A DNA stretch of 11,115 nt from Candidatus Omnitrophota bacterium (GTDB lineage Bacteria; Omnitrophota; Koll11; Pluralincolimonadales; Pluralincolimonadaceae): contig JAKLIT010000041.1 of the NCBI GenBank assembly GCA_022709465.1, forward strand, positions 1 through 11,115. Direction: 5' to 3'. A program made the position numbers and the translations under genes. The notes beneath the pieces were generated by a model. That model did not search any database. It worked only from the letters and a program-made list of their open reading frames with translations, and was not told where the DNA came from. Of this stretch, positions 1 to 10,175 are shown piece after piece. The first letter of the stretch is position 1, and every line of letters starts with the position of its first letter.

Positions 1-651
1 ATCGGCAGAGATTGCGAGATCCACATGGGAGCGGTCGTCGGCCACATCCCGCAGCACCTGAAGTATAAAGGCGCCAAGACATACCTTAAGGTCGGGGACA
101 GGAACATCATACGCGAATACTGCAGCATACACCGCGGGTTCGAGGAAGGTTCGGCGACGGTCATAGGCAACGATAACCTCTTCATGGGTTTCTCTCACAT
201 AGCGCACGATTGCCATATAGGGAACGGCACAGTCGTTTGCAACGGCGCGCTTGTCGCGGGCCATGTCACCGTTGAGGACGGCGCGTTCATATCGGGGAAC
301 GTGACGATACACCAGTTCGTGAAGATAGGGGCGCTGGCAATGATAGGCGGGCTGGCCCGCGTGAACAAGGACGTTGTCCCTTATACGCTGATAGAAGGGG
401 ATTCCGAGGCCTGCTCCCTGAACACCGTCGGGATAAAAAGGTCGGGAATAAGCGCTGAGGCCGCGGCGCAGATCAAGAGGATATACAAACTCATCTACCG
501 CTCGGGGCTGAACGTGAGCCAGGCGCTCGCGGAAGCCGCGAAGCTCGGCGCGCTCGCTCCCGAGGCGGAAAAAATGGTAAGTTTCATTAAATCTTCGGAG
601 CGTGGGATATGCAAACACAGAAGACCGGCATCGAGCGAAGAAGATATATAA
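1..651 (+). CDS. lpxA: UDP-N-acetylglucosamine O-acyltransferase (LpxA), 5'-truncated by the window edge
   Basis: LpxA transfers a 3-hydroxyacyl chain from acyl carrier protein to UDP-GlcNAc, the first step of lipid A synthesis, in the cytoplasm. The reading frame is open from base 1, giving 216 residues; by comparison with E. coli LpxA (262 residues) about 55 N-terminal residues lie upstream, so the ATG at base 25 is internal. What remains shows hexapeptide-repeat left-handed beta-helix sequence (IGNDNL, HIGNG). It also has the SHIAHDC motif with the probable catalytic His (local residue 69), the TIHQF motif (around 102-106) and the typical C-terminal helical part (IYKLIYRSG, FIKSSERGIC). 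The tail after RGIC (KHRRPASSEEDI) is read from DNA that also encodes the start of the next gene, a 43-base overlap. Identification is strong; LpxA and the related LpxD differ in the C-terminal region, and this matches LpxA. Confidence 0.93.
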   Translation: MGRDCEIHMGAVVGHIPQHLKYKGAKTYLKVGDRNIIREYCSIHRGFEEGSATVIGNDNLFMGFSHIAHDCHIGNGTVVCNGALVAGHVTVEDGAFISGNVTIHQFVKIGALAMIGGLARVNKDVVPYTLIEGDSEACSLNTVGIKRSGISAEAAAQIKRIYKLIYRSGLNVSQALAEAAKLGALAPEAEKMVSFIKSSERGICKHRRPASSEEDI

Positions 652-2702
652 GGTTAAGTACCGTATTCCCCGTCGAATTCGAGGTCATAAGCCTCGACGA
701 CAAAGAAGTATTCTGCGAGTTCCACCAGGCCTTCACGCGCGACGTAAGCGAAGGCGGCATGTGCCTCGAGATAAACAACCTTAAGGACGACCTTGCCGAA
801 AAGCTTAACAGGAAATCCGCAAAACTCCGCCTCCAGATAAATATGCCGTTCTCCTCGAAGCCGATAGAAGCGGTCGCCGAGGCTGCCTGGATAAAGAAGA
901 TAAAAGAACACCATCCCAACAAATACCTTGCCGGCGTCTATTACGAAAAAATTGCCGAGAAAGACAGGCGGGGAATAGTTGGGCACGCCAGGTTCCTTAC
1001 CCTAAGGCCGTTCTTTATCGGCGCCGCGATAATACTTCTAGCCGTCTCCGTCGCGCTGACGAGGGTGGAGCTCGCGAAGAAAGAGGCGATGCGCAAGGAG
1101 ACGGAGAAGAAACTCGCGCTTATAGAATCCGAAAGGGCCAAGCTCGCGCAGGTCCTCGACGAGCTCAGGACTAACAGGGGCGAACTCGAATCCAGGATCA
1201 AGAGGTTCGAGCAGGAGAAGATGGACCTCCAGAGGAAGCTCGAAGAGGCGAAGGCCGAAGCGATGCAAAAACCCGAGGAGATCGCGAAGCTCGAAGCGGA
1301 ACTGGCCAAGGCAAAAGAGAAGACCGACACGCTCAATACTGAGCTCGGCAAGGTCGCCGATTCGAGAAAAGCGCTCGAGGAACAGCTGAAAGTCCTGGAA
1401 GAGATAAAGGCCTCGAAACCGGTCAAGGTCACGCTTGCCGCGGGAGGCATTATCGTGGGGAAGGTCATACTCGAAACGGCCGATTCCGTAAGGGTCGAGA
1501 TACCGACCGGCGTCATAACGCTGAAGAGGGAGCTAATATCGTCAATGGCCACTCCGAGCGAGGAAGAGGTCGCCGAGCTGGCACGCGAGAGGATAAGGCT
1601 GGAACTCAGGGCCAAGGAGGTCGAAAAACAGAGGGACCTCGAACGCAGGAAAGCGGAGGAGAGGGAGAAGACCGAGAAGGTAATAACGAAGAAGATACCC
1701 GGGGAGCCGGACCAGCTCATATCGAGGAAGATAACCGACCGCGGGGTTGTCATCAAGGGCGGGAGGATCTATGCCGACGGCTCACTCTTCTTCATAAAAG
1801 GCATCGCGTACGGCGTAAGCGCACCGGGCCTGCCGCCCGGGGTCGACGGGTGTTTTTCGAAGATACCTATATCGGTTTTCGAGAACGATTTCAGGATGAT
1901 GAAAAGCGCCGGAATAAACACGATAAGGACATACGAACCGTTCCCGGACGCGTTGCTCGACCTCGCCGAGAAATACGACCTGAAGATCATAGAGCAGGTA
2001 GTATACCCATCCGCATACACCGATTATTCTTCCGAGATAGAGCTGAAAGCCCTAAAAAAGATGGCGACCGAGGCCGTGAAGAAGCATAAGAACAGGAAAT
2101 GCATATTGATGTGGTCGATCTGGAACGACGCGCCTTTCTGCTACGACGAGCCCGGCAACCCAGTCCCCCGCTACGGGTTCGAGACCGTGAATAAGTTCAT
2201 GAAAGAGATATATCTCGCCGTGAAAGCGGTGGACAAGAGCCGCCCCGTAACGGCGGCGAACATACTGAAGGTCAAGGGTTATGACCTCGGGTTCGATTTC
2301 CTCGACGTGATAGGGTGCAACGCGTATATAGGAGGCCATGGTTTTAACTGGCGCGGCAGGGAAGAGGCGGTAAAGTCGGTCAAGGAGATGAAGGAGCTAT
2401 CGAGGAAATACAAGAAGCCCGTCATTATAACCGAGACCGGGTTCAGCACTTTCGTAAAGAAGGACTCCCAGGACAAGGCGCTCAGCACCCAGATAAAGAG
2501 CGCCGAGGACGACCTTGCCGGCATCGTGATATTCGAATGGACGGACGAGTGGTGGAAAGGCGGGAACCCGTCGGTCCAGGACAAGCATATAGAGGAGTAC
2601 TGGGGCATATTGACCTGGGACCGGAAGCCGAAACCAGGCTTCGAGACGGTGTCGAAGCTGTTCAATTCCATACCTACGGATTCGCTCGGATATTCGCCGT
2701 GA
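609..2702 (+). CDS. PilZ domain - membrane span - coiled coil - TIM-barrel glycoside hydrolase-like hybrid protein
   Basis: This is a 697-residue multidomain protein. Residues about 9-115 form a PilZ domain with both c-di-GMP-binding motifs: RxxxR (R11, R15) and DxSxxG (D45, S47, G50). One hydrophobic span follows (about 134-150), then a Glu/Lys-rich coiled coil (about 150-268). Next come a small beta-rich segment (about 272-313), a second charged helix (317-358) and a TIM-barrel domain (about 378-690) resembling clan GH-A glycosidases such as the GH2 barrel (FFIKGIAYG, SAGINTIRTYEP, ILMWSIWND, VIITETG, IFEWTDEWW). E609 fits the catalytic nucleophile, but the acid/base position is D507, not Glu. 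Positive charge before the span suggests PilZ inside and the barrel in the periplasm. The ATG at 609 has GGAG eight bases upstream, and any later start would lose RxxxR. It overlaps lpxA, so a role in envelope polysaccharide under c-di-GMP control is inferred. The substrate is unknown. Confidence 0.78.
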   Translation: MQTQKTGIERRRYIRLSTVFPVEFEVISLDDKEVFCEFHQAFTRDVSEGGMCLEINNLKDDLAEKLNRKSAKLRLQINMPFSSKPIEAVAEAAWIKKIKEHHPNKYLAGVYYEKIAEKDRRGIVGHARFLTLRPFFIGAAIILLAVSVALTRVELAKKEAMRKETEKKLALIESERAKLAQVLDELRTNRGELESRIKRFEQEKMDLQRKLEEAKAEAMQKPEEIAKLEAELAKAKEKTDTLNTELGKVADSRKALEEQLKVLEEIKASKPVKVTLAAGGIIVGKVILETADSVRVEIPTGVITLKRELISSMATPSEEEVAELARERIRLELRAKEVEKQRDLERRKAEEREKTEKVITKKIPGEPDQLISRKITDRGVVIKGGRIYADGSLFFIKGIAYGVSAPGLPPGVDGCFSKIPISVFENDFRMMKSAGINTIRTYEPFPDALLDLAEKYDLKIIEQVVYPSAYTDYSSEIELKALKKMATEAVKKHKNRKCILMWSIWNDAPFCYDEPGNPVPRYGFETVNKFMKEIYLAVKAVDKSRPVTAANILKVKGYDLGFDFLDVIGCNAYIGGHGFNWRGREEAVKSVKEMKELSRKYKKPVIITETGFSTFVKKDSQDKALSTQIKSAEDDLAGIVIFEWTDEWWKGGNPSVQDKHIEEYWGILTWDRKPKPGFETVSKLFNSIPTDSLGYSP

Positions 2703-2724
2703 GCGGTTCGTAAGAAATTATGCC

Positions 2725-2753
2725 TTGACAAACAGGGATGCCCATGCTATCCT
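2725..2753 (+). promoter_or_regulatory. Sigma-70-type promoter of the pyr operon
   Basis: A perfect -35 hexamer TTGACA (2725-2730) is followed by a 17-base spacer and TATCCT (2748-2753, 4 of 6 matches to TATAAT). The bases TGC directly before the -10 make it an extended -10 element. Transcription would start near 2759-2761, placing the PyrR-binding hairpin within the first few transcribed bases. It lies 22 bases after the stop of the upstream gene, and no convincing terminator was seen between them. Confidence 0.8.
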
Positions 2754-2765
2754 TTACCACTGGAA

Positions 2766-2798
2766 CCTTTTAATCTGGCCCGGTGAGGCCGGAAAAGG
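2766..2798 (+). promoter_or_regulatory. PyrR-binding RNA hairpin (anti-antiterminator)
   Basis: The RNA folds with a lower stem CCUUUU (2766-2771) pairing AAAAGG (2793-2798). A purine-containing internal bulge (AAU, 2772-2774) follows, then C2775-G2792, U2776.G2791 and an upper stem GGCC (2777-2780) pairing GGCC (2787-2790). The loop is the hexaloop CGGUGA (2781-2786). This matches the known PyrR-binding pattern CNGNGA in the loop, and the ARUCCNGNGAGGYU consensus with paired changes in the stem (G-C where others have A-U). When uridine nucleotides are high, PyrR would stabilise this hairpin and so favour termination. Confidence 0.87.
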
Positions 2799-2855
2799 AG
2801 AAGAAGATGTATTGTGATCACGGAGAATACTATATTATGCCTGTTTTCGGCTTTG
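2784..2855 (+). promoter_or_regulatory. Antiterminator pairing of the pyr attenuator
   Basis: The 3' half of the PyrR-binding hairpin can instead pair with the 5' half of the terminator. GCCG (2788-2791) pairs CGGC (2848-2851), G2792 bulges, and AAAA (2793-2796) pairs UUUU (2844-2847). U2784 to G2787 can extend the helix by wobble and A-U pairs up to G2855. It is mutually exclusive with both flanking hairpins, the layout known for Bacillus pyr attenuators. Pairing was judged by eye, without energy calculation. Confidence 0.72.
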
Positions 2856-2902
2856 GGCCGATGACAGGCATTTGTGTTTTCGGGGGTATTAATGAAGCTT
2901 AA
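2807..2902 (+). CDS. Possible 31-codon leader peptide of the pyr operon
   Basis: An ATG at 2807 is preceded by AAGGAG (2795-2800) with a six-base spacer, a good ribosome-binding site, and opens a frame of 31 codons beginning MYCDHGEYY. It reads straight through the terminator hairpin and stops at 2900-2902, just inside pyrR, whose ATG (2892) is in another frame. The Shine-Dalgarno lies partly in the lower stem of the PyrR-binding hairpin, so PyrR could in principle also mask it. Against it: an open frame this short is common by chance and its codons (ATT for Ile) are unlike the neighbours. It is not recognised as any known peptide. Confidence 0.33.
   Translation: MYCDHGEYYIMPVFGFGPMTGICVFGGINEA
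2837..2880 (+). terminator. Intrinsic terminator of the pyrR attenuator
   Basis: ATGCCTGT (2837-2844) pairs perfectly with ACAGGCAT (2864-2871). After a T.G wobble and a T-T mismatch the stem continues with TCGGC (2847-2851) pairing GCCGA (2857-2861) around the loop TTTGG. A T-rich tail TTGTGTTTT follows (2872-2880). It ends 11 bases before the pyrR start, so it works as a regulated attenuator of this operon rather than the end of the upstream gene. Confidence 0.85.
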
Positions 2903-3440
2903 AGAGAAAGCAAAAGTGCTGGATGCGGAGCAGATCGACAAGGCGCTTGTCCGCATAGCGCACGAGGTGCTCGAGAGCAATAAGGATACGGGCAGCCTGG
3001 CAGTGGTAGGCATCAGGACCCGCGGGGCCATACTCGCCCAAAGGCTGGCCGGCAAGATTGGAAACATAGCCGGAGCAGAGGTCCCCGTAGGTGCCCTCGA
3101 CATAACTCTTTACAGGGACGACCTTACCACAGTTGCGGAGCAGCCCGTGGTACACAAGACGGAGATAGATTTCGATATCCATGACAAGGTAATAGTGCTC
3201 GTCGACGACGTGCTTTATACCGGCAGGACCATACGCTGCGCGCTGGATGCGCTGATAGATTTCGGCAGGCCCAGGAGCATTCAGCTGGCGGTGCTCGTAG
3301 ACCGGGGGCACAGGGAGCTTCCTATAAGGGCCGACTATGCGGGAAAGAATATCCCGACCTCACAGAAAGAAACGGTCCAGGTAAAGATAACGGAAACGGA
3401 CGGGGCCGATGAAGTCGTAGTAGCGGAAAAGGAGGAATAA
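2892..3440 (+). CDS. pyrR: Bifunctional pyr operon RNA-binding attenuator / uracil phosphoribosyltransferase PyrR
   Basis: PyrR binds its hairpin in pyr mRNA when UMP or UTP is abundant and causes early termination; many members also make UMP from uracil and PRPP. The protein has 182 residues, close to the 181 of Bacillus subtilis PyrR, and resembles it along its length. Visible motifs are RIAHE near the N-terminus, [16 protein letters not shown], the PRPP-binding loop [12 protein letters not shown], and [17 protein letters not shown] with GKNIPTS near the C-terminus. I chose the ATG at 2892 because a G-rich site (2882-2886) lies five bases upstream and the length fits. An in-frame GTG at 2874 would sit in the terminator's T-tract. 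It is the first gene of the operon, controlled by the attenuator just upstream, and is followed one base later by pyrB. Confidence 0.96.
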   Translation: MKLKEKAKVLDAEQIDKALVRIAHEVLESNKDTGSLAVVGIRTRGAILAQRLAGKIGNIAGAEVPVGALDITLYRDDLTTVAEQPVVHKTEIDFDIHDKVIVLVDDVLYTGRTIRCALDALIDFGRPRSIQLAVLVDRGHRELPIRADYAGKNIPTSQKETVQVKITETDGADEVVVAEKEE

Positions 3441-3441
3441 G

Positions 3442-4380
3442 GTGGCCGTTACGTGGAATAAGAAAGACCTGCTCGACCTCGAGAGCCTCTCCACCCAGGA
3501 GATAGAGCTTATCCTCGAGACAACGGGCTCTTTCAAGGAGATATCCCAGAGACCGATAAAAAAGGTCCCGACGCTGCGCGGCCAGACGGTCGTGCTCTTC
3601 TTCTTCGAGCCGTCGACAAGGACGCGGACCTCTTTCGAACTGGCCGCGAAACGCATGAGCGCCGACATCGTGAACATCCAGACGAGCTCCTCGAGCCTTA
3701 CGAAAGGGGAGACGCTTAAGGACACCGCGAGGAACATAGAGGCGATGAAGGTGAACATCATAATAATGCGCCATTCGTCCTCGGGCGCGCCGCACTTGCT
3801 CGCGAGATCGGTCGCGCCGTCGATAATCAATGCCGGCGACGGCTCGCATGAGCATCCTACCCAAGGGCTGCTCGACATATTTACGATAAAAGAGCGCAAG
3901 AAAAAGATAAACGGGCTTAACGTCTCGATAATCGGCGATATAGCGCATTCGAGGGTCGCGCGGTCGAATATCTGGGGGCTCGTAAAGCTCGGGGCCAACG
4001 TGACCGTCTGCGGGCCGGCGACGCTGATGCCGCCGGAGATAGAGAAGCTCGGCGTGAAGGTGACCTATGACATAAAAGAAGCGATCGAAGGCGCCGACGT
4101 CATAAATATGCTCAGGATACAGCTCGAGCGCCAGGGGCAGAGCCTCTTCCCGTCGATAAGGGATTATTCGATGAGCTTCGGGCTTGACTCCGAAAAGATG
4201 AAGAACGCGAAGAAGGATGTGCTTATCATGCACCCGGGCCCGATAAACAGGGGCGTAGAGATAACGCCTGATATAGCGGACGGGCCGTATTCGGTCATAC
4301 TCGAGCAGGTCACGAACGGTATCGCGGTAAGGATGGCCGTCCTCTACCTCGTGTCCGGCGTCAAAGAAAGGGTCGGGTAA
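3442..4380 (+). CDS. pyrB: Aspartate carbamoyltransferase catalytic subunit
   Basis: It joins carbamoyl phosphate and L-aspartate to give N-carbamoyl-L-aspartate, the committed step of pyrimidine synthesis, in the cytoplasm. The 312 residues match the usual catalytic chain length. Seen in order: the carbamoyl phosphate loop FEPSTRTRTSF (about 55-65), the SSSSLTKGET segment with the active-site Lys (K88), HPTQGLLD (138-145), the aspartate-domain IGDIAHSRVARSN (164-176) and HPGPINRG (264-271). The start is GTG at 3442 with AAAGGAGG just upstream (about 3428-3435), one base after pyrR. No pyrI regulatory subunit is in the window, so nucleotide control probably acts through PyrR and CarB. The pyrC ATG follows the stop after one base, suggesting translational coupling. 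Confidence 0.96.
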   Translation: MAVTWNKKDLLDLESLSTQEIELILETTGSFKEISQRPIKKVPTLRGQTVVLFFFEPSTRTRTSFELAAKRMSADIVNIQTSSSSLTKGETLKDTARNIEAMKVNIIIMRHSSSGAPHLLARSVAPSIINAGDGSHEHPTQGLLDIFTIKERKKKINGLNVSIIGDIAHSRVARSNIWGLVKLGANVTVCGPATLMPPEIEKLGVKVTYDIKEAIEGADVINMLRIQLERQGQSLFPSIRDYSMSFGLDSEKMKNAKKDVLIMHPGPINRGVEITPDIADGPYSVILEQVTNGIAVRMAVLYLVSGVKERVG

Positions 4381-4381
4381 A

Positions 4382-5671
4382 ATGGATATCCTCCTGAAGG
4401 GCGGCCGGGTGATCGACCCGGCTAACGGCACGGATACGATAGCCGATATCCTCATAAAAGGCGGCAAGATAGCGCAGGCAGGCAGGGAGATAAAGGCAGC
4501 CGGCGCGAAGCAGGTCGACTGTAAAGGCAGGATCGTGCTCCCCGGGCTCATAGATGTACACACGCATTTCAGGCAGCCCGGGCGCGAGGACGAGGAGACG
4601 TTCGTCACGGGTTCGAGGGCCGCGCTAAAAGGCGGTTTCACGTCGGTCCTCTGCATGGCGAACACGAACCCGGTAATAGATAACAAGGGACTCGTCGAAT
4701 ACGTATATGCCGAGGCCGATAAGGCCGGCCTCATCAATATATACACGGCGGCCGCGGTCACGAAGGGTCTTGAAGGAAAGGAATTGACCGAGATCGGCCA
4801 GATAGCGGCGGCAGGCGCCAAGGCGCTCTCTGATGACGGGAAACCCGTAATGAACGCCGAGATGCTGCGCCGCGCGATGGAGTACGCGAAGATGTTCGGC
4901 CTTCCGGTGATATCGCACTGTGAGGACGCAAACCTCTCGAAGAACGGCGTCATGAACGAAGGCGCTCTCTCGACAAGGTTAGGGCTAAAGGGCATACCGC
5001 GCGCTTCCGAGACGGTAATGGTCATAAGGGATATAGAGATCGCGCAGCTAACGGGCGCGAAACTGCATATAGCGCACGTCTCGGCAAAGGAGAGCGTGGA
5101 AGCGTTAAGGCAGGCGAAGAAGAGGAAGGTGAAAGTTACCTGCGAGACATGCCCGCACTATTTTACGCTTACGGAAGAGGCGGTATTGGGCTATAATACG
5201 GGCGCGAAGGTCAATCCGCCGCTCAGGACGAAAGAAGACGTCGAAGCGGTAAAGAAGGGCCTCTCTGACGGCACGATAGACGTCATATCCACTGACCATG
5301 CGCCGCATTCAGCGGAAGAGAAGGACGTCGAATTCGACTTCGCGTCTGCGGGGATGATAGGGCTGGAGTTCGCGGCGTCGCTGGTGAACTCCGAGCTGGT
5401 CAAGGGCGGCGTGCTCGGGTGGAAAGAGGTCGCGCAGAAGATGTCCATGAACCCAGCGGCCCTGCTCGGCCTGGAAGGGAAAGGGTCCCTCTCCGAAGGT
5501 TCGGATGCCGATGTTACCGTATTCGACCCCGGCGCCGAATGGACCGTAGAGGCGGCCCGCATAGAATCGAGATCGAAAAATACGCCGTTGATAGGAAAGA
5601 AGCTCAGCGGCTTGGCGGTTATCACGATAGTCGGCGGAAAGATAAGATACGAGAACGGAAGATTCGCCTAA
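4382..5671 (+). CDS. pyrC: Dihydroorotase, class I (amidohydrolase family)
   Basis: It reversibly cyclises N-carbamoyl-L-aspartate to dihydroorotate using a zinc centre. The length, 429 residues, fits the class I enzymes (Bacillus/Aquifex type) rather than the shorter E. coli class II type. Metal and active-site residues appear intact: HTH in DVHTHFRQPG (H60, H62), the SDDG segment (D151/D152), H179 in ISHCED, H232 in IAHVS and D305 in STDHAPH. The substrate-binding MANTNP segment (92-97) and CETCPHY (254-260) are also present. In Aquifex, class I dihydroorotase and PyrB form a joint complex; the direct pyrB-pyrC adjacency here would suit that but does not show it. The start ATG lies one base after the pyrB stop. 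Confidence 0.96.
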   Translation: MDILLKGGRVIDPANGTDTIADILIKGGKIAQAGREIKAAGAKQVDCKGRIVLPGLIDVHTHFRQPGREDEETFVTGSRAALKGGFTSVLCMANTNPVIDNKGLVEYVYAEADKAGLINIYTAAAVTKGLEGKELTEIGQIAAAGAKALSDDGKPVMNAEMLRRAMEYAKMFGLPVISHCEDANLSKNGVMNEGALSTRLGLKGIPRASETVMVIRDIEIAQLTGAKLHIAHVSAKESVEALRQAKKRKVKVTCETCPHYFTLTEEAVLGYNTGAKVNPPLRTKEDVEAVKKGLSDGTIDVISTDHAPHSAEEKDVEFDFASAGMIGLEFAASLVNSELVKGGVLGWKEVAQKMSMNPAALLGLEGKGSLSEGSDADVTVFDPGAEWTVEAARIESRSKNTPLIGKKLSGLAVITIVGGKIRYENGRFA

Positions 5672-5689
5672 ACGAAAAGGAGGAGGTCG

Positions 5690-6004
5690 ATGGGTATCAG
5701 GATGATAAAGGTTTTGGCGTCCGTTATAGTCGTTTCGCTCGCCGTGGGCTGCGCCGCCCCCGCGAATATGCTGTCGGGCAAGGAGAAGCTCGAGGCGAAG
5801 GATTGGCTTAACGCGGGCGACCTGTCTTTCCAGAACAGGGATTGGGACACCGCCCAGTATTTTTATGACCTCGTGGTCAAGAAATACCCCGATTCATATT
5901 ACGGCAAGAAAGCCCAGGAAAACCTCAAATACGTAGATTACCACAGGAGCCCTGCCGGGAAGACGATAGACGCCGGCAAGGATGCCCTTTCGCCGGTATT
6001 CTAG
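5690..6004 (+). CDS. Small predicted lipoprotein with one TPR-like repeat
   Basis: This 104-residue protein is of unknown function. Its N-terminus is a signal peptide (basic residues R4 and K7, hydrophobic 8-19) ending in AVGC. C21 is therefore the likely lipidated residue, and Ala at +2 suggests the outer membrane under E. coli-type sorting rules. Residues about 39-82 look like a single tetratricopeptide-type helical pair (AGDLSFQNRDWDTAQYFYD, then KKYPDSYYGKKAQ), as found in BamD- or CpoB-like envelope proteins, but it is far too short to be those. A strong site AAAAGGAGG (5675-5683) lies six bases before the ATG. An alternative start at M5 (5702) would keep the lipobox. It sits inside the pyrimidine operon between pyrC and carA, where no envelope role is expected, so it may simply share transcription. 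Confidence 0.75.
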   Translation: MGIRMIKVLASVIVVSLAVGCAAPANMLSGKEKLEAKDWLNAGDLSFQNRDWDTAQYFYDLVVKKYPDSYYGKKAQENLKYVDYHRSPAGKTIDAGKDALSPVF

Positions 6005-6022
6005 GGGATAACCAGGAGATAG

Positions 6023-7112
6023 ATGAAAGCACGCTTAGTCCTCGAAGACGGGACCCACTTTGCCGGCGAGCAGTTCGGAGCCGAAGCGGAGGCGTTTGGG
6101 GAGCTCGTCTTCAACACATCAATGACCGGGTACCAGGAGATCCTGACCGACCCCTCGTATAGGGGACAGGTGGTCACGATGACATACCCGCTGATAGGCA
6201 ACTACGGGGTCAACGGCGAGGATGTCGAATCGTCGAGACCCTGGGTGGAAGGTTTTGTGGTCAAGGAGTTGAGCAGTATAGCGTCCAACTACCGCAGCAG
6301 CGGGACACTCGACGGCTACATGAAAAAATACGGCATAGTCGGCATACAGGGCGTCGACACAAGGGCCGTCACGAGGATATTGCGGACGAAAGGCGCGATG
6401 AAGTGCGTAATATCAGCCGGGGACCGCGACGTGGAAGACCTTCTTGAAAGAGTGAAGGTATCCCCCGGACTCATAGGTAAGGACCTCGTCAAGGAAGTCG
6501 CCTGCGCAAAGCCATTCGACTGGCCGCAGCAGCCGGGGCAGAAACCCGAGTTTACCGTCGCGGCCATCGATTGCGGGATGAAGCTGAATATCCTCAGGAG
6601 CCTTAGCAGGATCGGATGCAGGGTCAGGGTCTTCCCGGCCGCGGCTACCGCAAGCGAGATAATGGCCGTGAAACCGGACGGCCTGTTCCTTTCCAATGGC
6701 CCCGGAGACCCCGAGGCGGTGCCTTATCACATAAAAGCGGTCAGGGAATTAAGGGACAAGCTTCCGATATTCGGAATTTGCCTCGGCCACCAGATACTCG
6801 GCCTCGCGTTCGGCGGAAAGACGTATAAACTGAAATTCGGGCACCACGGCGGCAACCATCCCGTAATGGACCTCAGGACAAGGAAGGTGGATATAACTTC
6901 GCAGAACCACGGTTTCGCGGTGGACATAAATTCGATACCGGAAAACCAGATGGAGCTGACGCACGTAAACCTTTACGATAAGACCGTAGAGGGGATGGAA
7001 CACAAAGAGCTGCCGGTCTTCTCGGTCCAATATCACCCGGAGGCCTGCCCCGGGCCGCACGACGCGGAGTATCTTTTCGACAAATTCGCTGGAATGATGA
7101 GAGAGAGGAAGC

Positions 7113-7120
<8 letters not shown>
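6023..7120 (+). CDS. carA: Carbamoyl phosphate synthase small (glutaminase) subunit
   Basis: CarA hydrolyses glutamine and passes ammonia through a tunnel to CarB. The 365-residue length is normal for the family. The N-terminal CPSase small-chain domain shows [16 protein letters not shown] (31-46) and GVDTRAVTR (110-118). The C-terminal class I glutamine amidotransferase domain carries the triad: nucleophile C253 in GICLGHQ, plus H338 and E340 in [20 protein letters not shown] (222-230) and the SQNHGFAV segment (293-300) are also typical. An AGGAG site (6014-6018) precedes the ATG by four bases. The 3' end overlaps carB by eight bases, typical of translational coupling between subunits made in equal amounts. 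Confidence 0.96.

Positions 7121-10170
<3,050 letters not shown>

Positions 10171-10175
<5 letters not shown>

Noticed and set aside
25..27. ATG at 25 as the true lpxA start
   Set aside because: The frame is open and LpxA-like upstream to base 1, and the family has about 55 further N-terminal residues of beta-helix.
941..1756. Serine-rich open frame of 271 codons on the minus strand
   Set aside because: It is the mirror of the Glu/Lys-rich coiled coil of the PilZ hybrid protein; low complexity on one strand produces this shadow.
2690..2724. Terminator after the PilZ hybrid gene
   Set aside because: CGCTC and GAGCG can pair around the stop codon, but the stem is only five pairs with a long loop and there is no following T-run.
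2874..2891. Upstream GTG start for pyrR
   Set aside because: It would fall within the T-rich tail of the terminator and has no Shine-Dalgarno; the ATG at 2892 has a G-rich site at the right distance and gives the normal length.
3322..5025. Open frame of 567 codons on the minus strand opposite pyrB and pyrC
   Set aside because: It lies entirely across recognised genes with intact catalytic motifs, is rich in Arg, His and Pro as expected from a GC-biased antisense frame, and resembles no known protein.
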